This document shows positions 18,212 to 26,802 of a stretch of 64,000 nt of DNA, piece by piece. Every line of letters begins with the position of its first letter. Position 1 is the first letter of the stretch. The translations under genes were made by a program, and so were the position numbers. Source of the DNA: Rhodococcus tibetensis (GTDB lineage Bacteria; Actinomycetota; Actinomycetes; Mycobacteriales; Mycobacteriaceae); contig NZ_JANFQF010000009.1 of the NCBI RefSeq assembly GCF_024438035.1, positions 158,582-222,581 on the forward strand, read 5' to 3'. The notes beneath the pieces are model-generated. The model was given only the letters and a program-made list of their open reading frames with translations, searched no databases and was not told where the DNA came from.

Positions 18212-19222
18212 ATGGGTAGACCGGGAGCGCGCGTTGTCGCGTGGTGTGTCGGAATGGCATTTCTGCTGGTCGCAGGCTGCTCGTCCAACAACGACGAGGA
18301 AAGGGCACCCACGATGGTGCCGGCCGGCGCAGCCCAGTCGCCCGCGCAGTCCACGACGCCTGCCGGGGTCGTCCATCCGCTCGGGCAGCCGATCGAGTCC
18401 GTCACAATCGACTCCGAGACTCGCACCGCCGTGGTTCTGCTCGCCGACCGGAGGGAAATCCTTCTGTTCGCCGGTCTCGACCTTGCCGGCGCACCGCGTT
18501 CGATTCGGGTGGACGAGCCCGTCACCCAGGTGTCCCTCGCCCCCGGCGGGACTGCACTCCTCGCCATGAACGACCAGGTGGGACGGCTGGATCTCCGGTC
18601 CGCCGAGCTCAGCTCCGTCCCTGCAGAGGGGGACGTGCGGTCGGTCGCGCAGCTGCCCGACGGACGGCTGGCCATCGGACTCGGAAATGGTGAAATTCAC
18701 ATCACCGGCGCCGAGGGGATCGCGTCACAAGTGATCGACGGATTGACATCCGTGGATGCGCTGGCAGTGGTCGGCGAGTCGCTCACCGCGCTCGACCGCG
18801 GTCAGACGTCCGTCACGGAGGTCGACGTGCCGAATGCGTCGCTCGGCGCCGCTCTCCGGGCTGGTGAAGGTGCGACACAACTCACCACCGATCACTTCGG
18901 TCGCATCCTGGTGACCGATACGGCCGGCGACGAACTGCTGGCATACACGACGGACACGCTGATGCTCCGCCAGCGGTTCCCGGCGGGAGACGCGCCCTAC
19001 GGCGTCGCCTACGACGACGACGCCAACCGGGCGTGGGTCACGTCGACCGGCACGAACGAAGTGGTCGGATACGACCTCTCCAGCGGTGTCGGTGTGGAAA
19101 CCGCGCGCTATCCCACCGTCCGCCAGCCCAACTCGATCGCCGTGGACACCGTCAGCGGTGATCTGCTCATCGGTTCCGGCACGGGTGACGGATTGCAGCA
19201 GATACCGACGAGGAGTCCATAG
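18212..19222 (+). CDS. LppL-like lipoprotein with beta-propeller character
   Basis: Exported lipoprotein of 336 residues. The signal peptide ends in LLVAGCSS with Cys at residue 23. The mature part has repeated strand units with blade-like endings (VTIDSETRTAVVLL, ILVTDTAGDELLAY, VGYDLSSGVGV), as in YncE/NHL-type propellers; position next to pyrD matches lppL of mycobacteria. ATG at 18212 with GAGGAG upstream. Function unknown. The stop abuts the next ATG. Confidence 0.82.
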   Translation: MGRPGARVVAWCVGMAFLLVAGCSSNNDEERAPTMVPAGAAQSPAQSTTPAGVVHPLGQPIESVTIDSETRTAVVLLADRREILLFAGLDLAGAPRSIRVDEPVTQVSLAPGGTALLAMNDQVGRLDLRSAELSSVPAEGDVRSVAQLPDGRLAIGLGNGEIHITGAEGIASQVIDGLTSVDALAVVGESLTALDRGQTSVTEVDVPNASLGAALRAGEGATQLTTDHFGRILVTDTAGDELLAYTTDTLMLRQRFPAGDAPYGVAYDDDANRAWVTSTGTNEVVGYDLSSGVGVETARYPTVRQPNSIAVDTVSGDLLIGSGTGDGLQQIPTRSP

Positions 19223-19462
19223 ATGTCGTTGCATTCACGCCGTCTACCCTCCGGGTGGGAGATCGAGTCCGAAGACTTCGAGTACGTGCCGCTGCGGTTG
19301 CCGCCCGACGTCACCCGCGTCAGTGCGTCGATGAGGCTCGCTATTCAGGCGGAGTTCGGTGGCTGGGAGCTGTCGCGGGTGCGCCTGTACTCCGACGGCA
19401 GCCGCCGCGTGCTGCTCAAACGAAGAAAGACCACCCACCATGTCCCCGACCCGGCAATCTAG
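19223..19462 (+). CDS. DUF5703 family small protein
   Basis: A 79-residue protein beginning directly after the lipoprotein stop, with GAGGAG in the lipoprotein 3' end as ribosome site. It contains [14 protein letters not shown], which I associate with the DUF5703 family found next to pyrD in related genomes, and ends in a basic strand (RRVLLKRRK). No known function. Encoded 10 bases ahead of pyrD, probably co-transcribed. Confidence 0.75.
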   Translation: MSLHSRRLPSGWEIESEDFEYVPLRLPPDVTRVSASMRLAIQAEFGGWELSRVRLYSDGSRRVLLKRRKTTHHVPDPAI

Positions 19463-19472
19463 GGAGACCCCG

Positions 19473-20543
19473 TTGTATCACCTGCTCCTGCGGCTGATGT
19501 TCCTCGTTCCCCCGGAGCGGATTCATCATCTGGCATTCACGGCGATGCGCCTCGCGACACGCGTGACCCCGCTGAGACAGCTGGTCGGCAAGGTTCTCGT
19601 GGTCGATGATCCGGTACTGCGGAACACCGTGTTCGGCCTGGAATTCCCGGCTCCGCTGGGACTGGCCGCGGGCTTCGACAAGGACGCCACTGGTGTGGAC
19701 GCCTGGGGACCGCTGGGATTCGGTTTCGCCGAGGTGGGCACCGTGACGGCGCAGGCTCAGCCCGGCAATCCGGCTCCCCGCCTGTTCCGGCTGCCCGCCG
19801 ACCGCGCTCTGATCAACCGGATGGGGTTCAACAACCACGGCGCAGGCAATGCCGCGAACCACCTGCGGCAGCGACGCCCCGGTGTTCCGATCGGGGCGAA
19901 CATCGGCAAGACCAAGATCGTCGACGCCGCCGATGCGCCCGCCGATTACACCGAGAGTGCACGCCTTCTCGGCCCCCTGGCCGATTTCATGGTGGTCAAC
20001 GTCAGTTCGCCCAACACGCCGGGACTGCGCGACCTGCAAGCTGTCGAGTCGCTGCGGCCGTTGCTTCAAGCAGTACAGGACACCGTCAGCGTTCCCGTTC
20101 TGGTGAAGATCGCCCCCGATCTGTCGGATGAAGACGTCGACGCCGTCGCTGATCTCGCGGTCGAGTTGGGCCTCGCCGGAATCGTCGCCACCAACACCAC
20201 AATTCGACGCGACGGTCTGCGTACTCCGGAATCGGAGGTCATCGCACTCGGTGCGGGCGGGCTGTCGGGCGCCCCGGTCGCGGAGCGTTCCTTGGAGGTG
20301 CTGCGCCGCCTGCACGCGCGGGTCGGCGATCGACTGGTGCTGATCTCCGTGGGCGGGATCGAGACCGCCGAGCAGGCGTGGGAACGCATCCTCGCCGGTG
20401 CTTCGCTGGTGCAGGGGTATACCGGGTTCATCTACGGCGGACCGTTCTGGGCGCGCCGCATCCACATGGGATTGGCGCGAAAGGTCCGGGAGGCGGGATT
20501 CCGCAGTATTGCGGAGGCGGTGGGCGCAGGCTCCGTCCGCTGA
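19473..20543 (+). CDS. pyrD: Dihydroorotate dehydrogenase (quinone), class 2
   Basis: Oxidises dihydroorotate to orotate, passing electrons to membrane quinone; fourth step of pyrimidine synthesis. 356 residues. FMN-site motifs: [33 protein letters not shown] (catalytic Ser region), VLVKIAPDL and ISVGGIE. The start is a TTG at 19473 with AGGGAG 6 bases upstream; the encoded [15 protein letters not shown] is the expected N-terminal amphipathic membrane helix. An ATG at 19440 in frame would add 11 residues. Confidence 0.92.
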   Translation: MYHLLLRLMFLVPPERIHHLAFTAMRLATRVTPLRQLVGKVLVVDDPVLRNTVFGLEFPAPLGLAAGFDKDATGVDAWGPLGFGFAEVGTVTAQAQPGNPAPRLFRLPADRALINRMGFNNHGAGNAANHLRQRRPGVPIGANIGKTKIVDAADAPADYTESARLLGPLADFMVVNVSSPNTPGLRDLQAVESLRPLLQAVQDTVSVPVLVKIAPDLSDEDVDAVADLAVELGLAGIVATNTTIRRDGLRTPESEVIALGAGGLSGAPVAERSLEVLRRLHARVGDRLVLISVGGIETAEQAWERILAGASLVQGYTGFIYGGPFWARRIHMGLARKVREAGFRSIAEAVGAGSVR

Positions 20544-20555
20544 CACGGGCGCTCC

Positions 20556-20604
20556 GACGACGGTGGCCGGCGATCTTCTGAGAAGATCGCCGGCCACCGT
20601 CGTC
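20556..20604. terminator. Bidirectional hairpin between pyrD and PEBP genes
   Basis: Perfect inverted repeat with 24-base arms (20556-20579 and 20581-20604) around a single central base. It lies between convergent stops and can act in either direction. No long T-run follows. Confidence 0.8.
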
Positions 20605-20610
20605 TCGAAA

Positions 20611-21141
20611 CTACTGCTCGTAGGTGGCGGTGATCCTCGCCCGTGCGATGGCATGGGAGAAGAGATTGAATCCGAGAAACGCGGGAGTGGAATCCTCGTT
20701 CACGCCGTCGAGGGTATCTACGTCCAGGGCATGGACGGCAACGATGTAGCGGTGGGGGCCGTGACCCTCCGGCGGGGCCGCACCGAGGAATCGACGAAGT
20801 CCGGCGTCGTTCTTCAGCGTGATCGCACCGTTCGGCAGCCCGGTTCCGTCGTCGTCGCCTGCGCCGTTCACCAGCGTGGTCGTGTCGGCCGGAATGTTGG
20901 CCACCGCCCAGTGCCAGAATCCGGACGCCGTCGGTGCGTCTGGGTCGTACACCGTCACCGCGAAACTCTTGGTTTCGGCAGGGAACCCCGACCACGACAG
21001 CTGCGGTGAGTTGTCGTAGCCGCCGGCGCCGAAGATCCCGCTGACCTGGTCCTTCTCCAGCGGCCGTCCGTCGGTGACGTCAGCGGAGGTCAGCTCGAAA
21101 CTCGGCAGGTCGGGAAGTGCCTCGTACGGGTCGTAGGACAT
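20611..21141 (-). CDS. YbhB/YbcL (PEBP) family protein, Raf-kinase-inhibitor-like
   Basis: A 176-residue cytoplasmic protein with the phosphatidylethanolamine-binding fold; ligand in bacteria unclear. Family marks: SPQLSWSG, the [13 protein letters not shown] pocket loop and [15 protein letters not shown] at 21141 with AGAGAGGAA upstream; the frame opens beyond, to 21474, but overlaps the peptidase gene. Syntenic with Rv2140c. It follows the peptidase gene by 35 bases and may share its transcript. Confidence 0.9.
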   Translation of the reverse strand: MSYDPYEALPDLPSFELTSADVTDGRPLEKDQVSGIFGAGGYDNSPQLSWSGFPAETKSFAVTVYDPDAPTASGFWHWAVANIPADTTTLVNGAGDDDGTGLPNGAITLKNDAGLRRFLGAAPPEGHGPHRYIVAVHALDVDTLDGVNEDSTPAFLGFNLFSHAIARARITATYEQ

Positions 21142-21176
21142 GCGGTTCCTCTCTTGTCGCGAATGGGCGATGGGGA

Positions 21177-22529
21177 TCAGCTGTGGAGCAGAAAATGCTC
21201 CAGCACACGCGTTCCGAACAGTAGTGCGTCCACGGGTACCCGTTCGTCGACGCCGTGGAACAGGGCACTGAAGTCGAGGTCGGGCGGCAGCTGCAGGGGC
21301 GCGAAGCCGAAGCACCGGATACCGAGCTTGGCGAATGCCTTGGCGTCGGTGCCACCGGACAGCATGTACGGCACGGTCCGGGCGCCGGGATCGTGCGCGA
21401 GAATCGCTTCGCTCATGGCGTCTACCAGGTGACCGTCGAATGTCGTTTCGTAGGAGTCGAGGTTGGTGATCCACTCCCGCTGGACGTCCGGCCCGATCAA
21501 CTCGTCGACAGTTGCCTCGAACTCGGCCTGACGACCGGGCAGAATCCGGCAGTCGACCACGGCCTCCGCGGTCTGCGGGATGACGTTGGCCTTGTAGCCG
21601 GCGGACAGCATGGTCGGGTTCGCCGTGTCCCGCAGTGTGGCGCCGATGATGTTGGCGATACTGCCCAGTTTGGCCAAGGTGCCGTCGAGGTCCGGCGACT
21701 GCGCATCGAAGTCGAGGCCCGTCTCCTCCCCCGCAGCCGCGAGGAACTCGGCCACCGAATCCGAAATGACCAGCGGAAAGGTGTGCGCACCCAGTCGGGC
21801 GACTGCCTGCGCGAGGATGGTGACGGCATTGTCGGTGTGCAGGAACGATCCGTGACCGGCCCTGCCCTTGGCTGTCAGGCGCATCCAGCCGAGACCCTTT
21901 TCCGCGGTCTCCACCAGATACAGCCGTCGCTCGGTGCCATCCGGACGCGGAACGGTGAGCGAGAAGCCCCCGACCTCACCGACGGCCTCGGTGACACCCT
22001 CGAACAGATCGGGACGATTCTGTACGAGCCACTGGCAGCCGTACTTGCCCCCGGCCTCCTCGTCGGCGACGAACGCGAACACGAGATCGCGCGGCGGAAC
22101 GATTCCCTCGGCCTTGAACTGGCGGGCCACCGCCAGGATCATGCCGACCATGTCCTTCATGTCGACCGCGCCCCGGCCCCACACGTAGCCGTCCTCGACG
22201 GCGCCGGAGAACGGGTGGACGCGCCAGTCGGCCGGCTCGGCAGGCACGACGTCGAGGTGACCGTGCAACATCAGCGCACCGCGGGTGGGGTCCGATCCTT
22301 TCAGTCGCGCGAAGACGTTCCCGCGTCCCGGCGCCCCTGATTCGACGTATTCCGTCTCGTAACCCACTTCCTGGAGCCGAGCGGCAACCCACTCCGCACA
22401 CTCACGCTCACCCTTGGTCGTGGCGAGTTCCCCGGTGTTGGACGTGTCGAAGCGGATCAGTGAGCTCACGAGCTCGACGACCTCGGCTTCGGCGCGACCC
22501 CGGCCTGGCGTTTCCTGTGTAGTCGGCAC
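21177..22529 (-). CDS. M20 family metallopeptidase (ArgE/DapE/CPG2-like)
   Basis: Zinc-dependent exopeptidase or deacylase of 450 residues, syntenic with Rv2141c. Zinc and catalytic motifs: [19 protein letters not shown], the Asp-Glu-Glu pair in [12 protein letters not shown], and a late SGGTDAKAF with a C-terminal HGVDERV. A dimerisation lid is present between residues about 190 and 310 (KGRAGHGS). GTG start at 22529. Substrate uncertain; dipeptides are likely for this subgroup. Confidence 0.9.
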   Translation of the reverse strand: MPTTQETPGRGRAEAEVVELVSSLIRFDTSNTGELATTKGERECAEWVAARLQEVGYETEYVESGAPGRGNVFARLKGSDPTRGALMLHGHLDVVPAEPADWRVHPFSGAVEDGYVWGRGAVDMKDMVGMILAVARQFKAEGIVPPRDLVFAFVADEEAGGKYGCQWLVQNRPDLFEGVTEAVGEVGGFSLTVPRPDGTERRLYLVETAEKGLGWMRLTAKGRAGHGSFLHTDNAVTILAQAVARLGAHTFPLVISDSVAEFLAAAGEETGLDFDAQSPDLDGTLAKLGSIANIIGATLRDTANPTMLSAGYKANVIPQTAEAVVDCRILPGRQAEFEATVDELIGPDVQREWITNLDSYETTFDGHLVDAMSEAILAHDPGARTVPYMLSGGTDAKAFAKLGIRCFGFAPLQLPPDLDFSALFHGVDERVPVDALLFGTRVLEHFLLHS

Positions 22530-22636
22530 TCCACTTTCCTACCACCGCGCCATGGGAAACGCTCAGGTGAGAGGGGCGATTTGGGCCGGGGCGCTTCATC
22601 AGATAGTCTTTCCCAGCGCCCAGGAAATGGGTGCGA

Positions 22637-22722
22637 GTCCGAGTGGCGGAATGGCAGACGCGCTAGCTTGAGGTGCTAGTGTCCTATTAACGGACGTGGG
22701 GGTTCAAGTCCCCCCTCGGACA
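22637..22722 (+). tRNA. tRNA-Leu (anticodon GAG)
   Basis: Class II tRNA of 86 bases including the discriminator A. The acceptor stem gtccgag pairs with ctcggac, the anticodon stem-loop is ctagc-ttgaggt-gctag, and a long variable arm (gtcc...ggac) precedes the T arm gggggttcaagtccccc. No CCA is encoded. Confidence 0.97.
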
Positions 22723-22743
22723 CTCTGAGTTGAGACAGACGAA

Positions 22744-22772
22744 AAGGCCCCGGTTCATCGAACCGGGGCCTT
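22744..22772 (+). terminator. Intrinsic terminator after tRNA-Leu
   Basis: 12-base perfect stem (aaggccccggtt / aaccggggcctt) with a 5-base loop, followed by a short T-rich stretch (ttcttc), 21 bases after the tRNA. Confidence 0.85.
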
Positions 22773-22794
22773 CTTCGTGAGAGGGCGAAGTTCG

Positions 22795-24249
22795 ATGGGT
22801 GAAACAGCGACGGGAATCGATCCGGCAGATCTGGAGATCTGTTTGCGGGTTCTCGATCAGGCGGCGGGACTGGACGAATCCGACCCTGATTCGGTCACCG
22901 TCCAGCGCGCCGTAGGCCATCTCTTCAAGAAGCTGAAGAAGCGGCGACGCCTCGCTGCCCGTGATGCCGTCGCCGAGGCGGACCGTCTGGTGGTCGCTGC
23001 CACGGCGACCGGGTCGCCCGATCGGATCGACGACGAGACCGCCGGTATTCCCCTCACGTCGAACGCGGACGGCGCCACCGCGGGAACACTGATCCGCCCT
23101 CGCCCGTGCTACATCTGCAAGCAGCGGTACACGCGGGTCGACGCGTTCTATCACCAACTGTGCCCAGACTGCGCCGGGAAGAGCCGGGCCAAGCGGGACG
23201 CACGCACCGACCTCTCCGGTCGCCGGGCCCTCCTCACCGGTGGTCGCGCCAAGATCGGGATGTACATCGCGTTGCGTTTGCTCCGCGACGGTGCACACAC
23301 CACGATCACCACGCGATTCCCGAACGATGCGATCCGCCGATTCAAGGCGATGGAGGACAGTGCCGACTGGATCCACCGTCTGCGCGTCGTGGGTATCGAC
23401 CTGCGCGACCCTGCGCAGGTGGTCGCGCTCGCCGATTCCGTTGCGGCGCAGGGCCCGCTCGACATCCTCATCAACAATGCCGCCCAGACTGTGCGACGCT
23501 CCCCCGGCGCCTACAGCGCTCTGGCGGACGCGGAATCCGGGGCACTGCCCGCAGGCGTTCTTCCCGATGTCCTGACGTTCGGAAAGACCAGCGACGCGCA
23601 CCCGGCCGCCCTGGCCGGCTCTTTGTCCGACGTGTCAGCGATGGCAAGCGCAACCATGGCGCCCGAGTCGGTCAGCTCACTCGCACTCGTGGCCAAGTCG
23701 GCCTCTCCGGATCGCATCGCGCAGGGCCTCGCGATCGACGCCGGCGGTCTCCTGCCCGATCTCGCGCACACCAACAGTTGGGTCCAGACGGTCGAGGAGG
23801 TCGACCCGATCGAGCTGCTCGAAGTGCAACTGTGCAACTCGGTCGCGCCGTTCATCCTGGTATCCCGGCTGCGTCCGGCGATGGCGGCGGCCGCCGCCCG
23901 CCGCAAGTACGTGGTGAACGTCTCGGCAATGGAAGGTCAGTTCAGCCGGGCCTACAAGGGACCGGGGCATCCGCACACCAATATGGCGAAGGCCGCGCTG
24001 AACATGCTGACGCGGACCAGCTCCAAGGAAATGCTCGACGACGGCATCCTGATGACCGCAGTCGACACCGGCTGGATCACCGACGAGCGACCGCACTACA
24101 CAAAGATGCGGCTGGCCGACGAAGGCTTCCACGCGCCCCTCGACCTCGTCGACGGGGCGGCACGGGTCTACGACCCGATCGTGCAGGGCGAGCAGGGCGT
24201 CGACCTGCACGGCTGCTTCCTGAAGGATTACGAACCCTCCCCCTGGTGA
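22795..24249 (+). CDS. SDR family protein with N-terminal zinc ribbon
   Basis: 484 residues in three parts. A helical N-terminus (residues 1-90) includes a basic patch KKLKKRRR. A zinc ribbon has Cys105, Cys108, Cys123 and Cys126 (CYIC ... CPDC). A short-chain dehydrogenase fold starts near residue 140 (LLTGGRAKIGMYIA, ILINNAAQT). The SDR serine is Ser377 (NVSAMEG), but the usual YxxxK reads TNMAK (Thr395, Lys399), so the catalytic Tyr position is altered. A roughly 90-residue insertion lies between the NNAA motif and the serine strand. Substrate unknown. ATG at 22795 with GAGGGCGAAG upstream; GTG at 22777 is possible. Confidence 0.82.
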   Translation: MGETATGIDPADLEICLRVLDQAAGLDESDPDSVTVQRAVGHLFKKLKKRRRLAARDAVAEADRLVVAATATGSPDRIDDETAGIPLTSNADGATAGTLIRPRPCYICKQRYTRVDAFYHQLCPDCAGKSRAKRDARTDLSGRRALLTGGRAKIGMYIALRLLRDGAHTTITTRFPNDAIRRFKAMEDSADWIHRLRVVGIDLRDPAQVVALADSVAAQGPLDILINNAAQTVRRSPGAYSALADAESGALPAGVLPDVLTFGKTSDAHPAALAGSLSDVSAMASATMAPESVSSLALVAKSASPDRIAQGLAIDAGGLLPDLAHTNSWVQTVEEVDPIELLEVQLCNSVAPFILVSRLRPAMAAAAARRKYVVNVSAMEGQFSRAYKGPGHPHTNMAKAALNMLTRTSSKEMLDDGILMTAVDTGWITDERPHYTKMRLADEGFHAPLDLVDGAARVYDPIVQGEQGVDLHGCFLKDYEPSPW

Positions 24250-24354
24250 CCGAGCACTCCTCCCGGCGCGCCCAGAGAGCATCGACACAGCCGAAGCACA
24301 CTGGTACACGGGGATAATGGGGTGGTAACGAATCCTGAACTGGAGGCACCACAC

Positions 24355-24771
24355 ATGGCGATCGCCGTTGTCCACCGAGACAGCCCCGAGGGCCGGGCAG
24401 CAATCGTCCACGCCGCCCGTGAGGCCGTGCAACGACACGAACAGCTCGTGGTTCTCTCCGTTGTGGACGAGGTCCCGGAGCAGGACGCCGAGTCGGACCG
24501 CTCCGCTCTGTGCGCCGAAGTTCAGGCCACGCTCGAGGGCAACGGCGTCGGCGAGGCCTCGTGGGAGTTGCGCACCCAGGCGGGCGATGGCGACCACGCC
24601 AGCGCCCTCCATACCTTGGTGGACCGCAGTGGTGCCGACCTCCTCGTCGTGGGTACCCGTCGGATGTCCCCGATCGGGAAGTTCCTCCTCGAACGATGGC
24701 TGCAACGTCTCCTGCTCGAGGTCGACATTCCAGTTCTCGTCGTCAAGGAAGAACTGCACGGATCCGCCTGA
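24355..24771 (+). CDS. Universal stress protein (UspA-like)
   Basis: A 138-residue single Usp domain: N-terminal strand MAIAVVHRDSPEGRAA, and the C-terminal ADLLVVGTRRMSPIG followed by VDIPVLVVKEE. The nucleotide-binding GxxG-9x-G(S/T) loop is only partly kept: VGTRRMSPIG is present, but a Trp-containing helix follows where the Ser/Thr is usual, so ATP binding is doubtful. ATG at 24355 with GGAGG upstream; likely monocistronic. Confidence 0.82.
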   Translation: MAIAVVHRDSPEGRAAIVHAAREAVQRHEQLVVLSVVDEVPEQDAESDRSALCAEVQATLEGNGVGEASWELRTQAGDGDHASALHTLVDRSGADLLVVGTRRMSPIGKFLLERWLQRLLLEVDIPVLVVKEELHGSA

Positions 24772-24845
24772 CCGCACTTCCGACGGTCGGCCTTTGCCGC
24801 GCCTAGGATGACAGGGCGGATGGTCCAGGGAGCAGGAGTACACCG

Positions 24846-25256
24846 ATGGGGAGTGCGGCTTTCTACAGGGTGATTGCCGACGCGACGGTCGTCGTGCATT
24901 TGGCCTTCATCGTCTATGTCACCGCGGGGGGCTTCCTCGCCTGGCGTCTGCCGCGCACGATCAGCCTCCACCTCGCTGCAGTCGCCTGGGGTTTCACCGG
25001 ACTTCTCGTGGGCATCGACTGCCCGCTCACTCACCTCGAGAGCTGGGCCCGGGTCCAGGCCGGACAGGATCCGCTGCCGTCCTCCGGCTTCATCGACCAC
25101 TACCTCACCGGAGTTCTCTACCCGGAGTCCGCCGCCGGAGCGATCCAGACGTCGGTGGCCCTCGGTGTCGTCCTGTCCTGGGCTGGGTACGGAGTTCTCC
25201 GTGTCCGGGCCCGCACGGCACTCGCGCACAACCCTTCCGGTCACGCCGGTTCGTAG
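24846..25256 (+). CDS. DUF2784 family membrane protein
   Basis: A 136-residue protein with four hydrophobic segments (about residues 12-33, 39-58, 72-88 weak, 98-118). DUF2784 character: an ADATVVVHLAFIVYV first helix with polar residues, and WAF/DCPLTHLESWAR after the second helix. Function unknown. ATG at 24846 with an AGGAG upstream. Confidence 0.8.
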   Translation: MGSAAFYRVIADATVVVHLAFIVYVTAGGFLAWRLPRTISLHLAAVAWGFTGLLVGIDCPLTHLESWARVQAGQDPLPSSGFIDHYLTGVLYPESAAGAIQTSVALGVVLSWAGYGVLRVRARTALAHNPSGHAGS

Positions 25257-25293
25257 CCACGGAACGACCGCCCCGGCTTGTAGTGTCGGAGCC

Positions 25294-26538
25294 ATGACAG
25301 ACAGCGCACGTGAACTGGACCTGGTCGTCTACGGGGCTACCGGCTTCGTCGGCAAGCTTCTCGCCGACTATCTCGCCCGCACGGCCCCCGAAGACGTACG
25401 AATCGGCCTCGCCGGACGCTCGCAGGCCAAGCTCGAATCGGTGCGATCGTCGCTCGGCCCCCGCGCGGCGCAGTGGCCGGTCATCGTCGCGAACTCGGAC
25501 GATCCGCAGTCGCTCGCCGACCTGGCCGCCCGCACCAGAGTTGTCGCCACCACAGTGGGTCCCTACGCCAAGTACGGACACGGCCTCGTCGCCGCCTGCG
25601 CCGAGGCCGGCACCGACTACGCCGACCTCACAGGCGAGGTCCTGTTCGCTCGCGACAGCATCGACGCCAACCATGACAAAGCCCGGGAAACCGGCGCACG
25701 AATCGTGCACTCCTGCGGTTTCGACTCCATTCCGTCGGACATCGGAGTTCACGTGCTCCACGAGGCCGTTCAGGCGGACGGGGCCGGTGAACTCACCGAC
25801 ACCACCTTGGTCGTCACCTCACTCAGAGGCGGCGTGAGCGGAGGGACCATCGATTCCCTCCGCACCCAGGTCGATGTGTCGAAGAAAGATTCGGCGCTGC
25901 GCAGGCTCGCGGCGTCGCCCTACTCACTGAGCCCGGACCGGTCTCAGGAACCCGACCTCGGAAAGCAATCCGATGTCAGCGTGGTGAACGGTAAGGACAT
26001 CGCCCCCGAACTCGAAGGGTGGAAAGCCCCGTTCGTCATGGCGTCGTACAACACCCGAGTGGTTCGGCGCAGCAACGCGCTCAGGAAGTGGGCGTACGGC
26101 CGTGAATTCAAGTATCGGGAGGTTATGAGCGTCGGCAAGTCGCCGGTCTCACCCGTGATCGCGGGTGCCGTGGCAGCCGGTCTGGGCGGTCTGGTGCTCG
26201 GCCTCAGCGTTCCGCCCACGCGCTACCTCCTCGATCGGGTGCTTCCCGCACCCGGCGAAGGTCCGAGCGAGGATGCGCAACGCAAAGGCCACTTCACGAT
26301 CGATATCTACACGACCACCACAACAGGTACGCGGTACACCGCTCGGGTGAAGGCTCAAGGCGATCCCGGCTATCGTGCCACCGCGGTCATGCTCGGTGAA
26401 TCTGCGCTGAGCCTGGTTCTCGGCGGCGATGCGCTCCCCGACGCGGCCGGTGTGCTGACGCCGGCGACGGCGCTCGGCGATGTCCTGGTCACCCGTCTCC
26501 GCGACGCGGGCCTGGAAATCTCGGCACGCAAACTGTGA
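25294..26538 (+). CDS. Trans-acting enoyl reductase / saccharopine-dehydrogenase-like protein
   Basis: A 414-residue NAD(P)-binding protein of the saccharopine dehydrogenase-like family, in which mycobacterial members act as trans-enoyl reductases in complex lipid synthesis. Rossmann motif VVYGATGFVGKLLADYLA at residues about 11-28, VVATTVGPYAKYG and HSCGFDSIPSD follow. A hydrophobic glycine-rich segment near residues 290-312 may associate with membrane. There is no polyketide synthase nearby, so the lipid role is by family only. ATG at 25294; an upstream open frame overlaps DUF2784 and is rejected. Confidence 0.85.
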   Translation: MTDSARELDLVVYGATGFVGKLLADYLARTAPEDVRIGLAGRSQAKLESVRSSLGPRAAQWPVIVANSDDPQSLADLAARTRVVATTVGPYAKYGHGLVAACAEAGTDYADLTGEVLFARDSIDANHDKARETGARIVHSCGFDSIPSDIGVHVLHEAVQADGAGELTDTTLVVTSLRGGVSGGTIDSLRTQVDVSKKDSALRRLAASPYSLSPDRSQEPDLGKQSDVSVVNGKDIAPELEGWKAPFVMASYNTRVVRRSNALRKWAYGREFKYREVMSVGKSPVSPVIAGAVAAGLGGLVLGLSVPPTRYLLDRVLPAPGEGPSEDAQRKGHFTIDIYTTTTTGTRYTARVKAQGDPGYRATAVMLGESALSLVLGGDALPDAAGVLTPATALGDVLVTRLRDAGLEISARKL

Positions 26539-26687
26539 CCGGTTGGGCGGGTCGACATGACAGGCCTCGACCCGTCCCGCTAATGTCGAACGACGTGCGC
26601 GGGTCGACCGCGCCCTCGTCTACGGCATACGGAGTGTCCATGAACGGCTCGAGTGCGATGTCAGGCCCCGCGGTCGCGCTCGCTCTC

Positions 26688-26741
26688 ATGCCGTTCTGGC
26701 CGTCGCGCCGGGGTCATGCTTTCGACCAGGGATGTTGCTGA
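26688..26741 (+). other. Candidate leader peptide ending Cys-Cys-stop before TauE
   Basis: A 17-codon frame from ATG 26688 ends TGT-TGC-TGA at 26733-26741, directly at the left arm of a GC-rich hairpin. Consecutive Cys codons before the permease gene suggest a cysteine-responsive attenuator. A longer in-frame start exists at 26641. No clear ribosome site is visible, so translation is unproven. Confidence 0.35.
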
Positions 26742-26759
26742 CCGGCCCTCGGGCCGGTC
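26740..26759 (+). promoter_or_regulatory. Hairpin between the Cys-codon leader and TauE (possible attenuator)
   Basis: Stem gaccggcc / ggccggtc with a 4-base loop, then tctttc. The left arm overlaps the leader stop codon. Its position 44 bases before the permease ATG suits an attenuator or terminator-like structure, but the T-run is weak. Confidence 0.45.
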
Positions 26760-26802
26760 TTTCACTGTCCTGACGTTCGCATTTCCCTCGCTCGGAGTCC
26801 CG

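Noticed and set aside
26535..26741. 68-residue small gene after the enoyl reductase family gene
   Set aside because: No ribosome site, and composition like non-coding DNA; only its last codons are of interest as a possible leader peptide.
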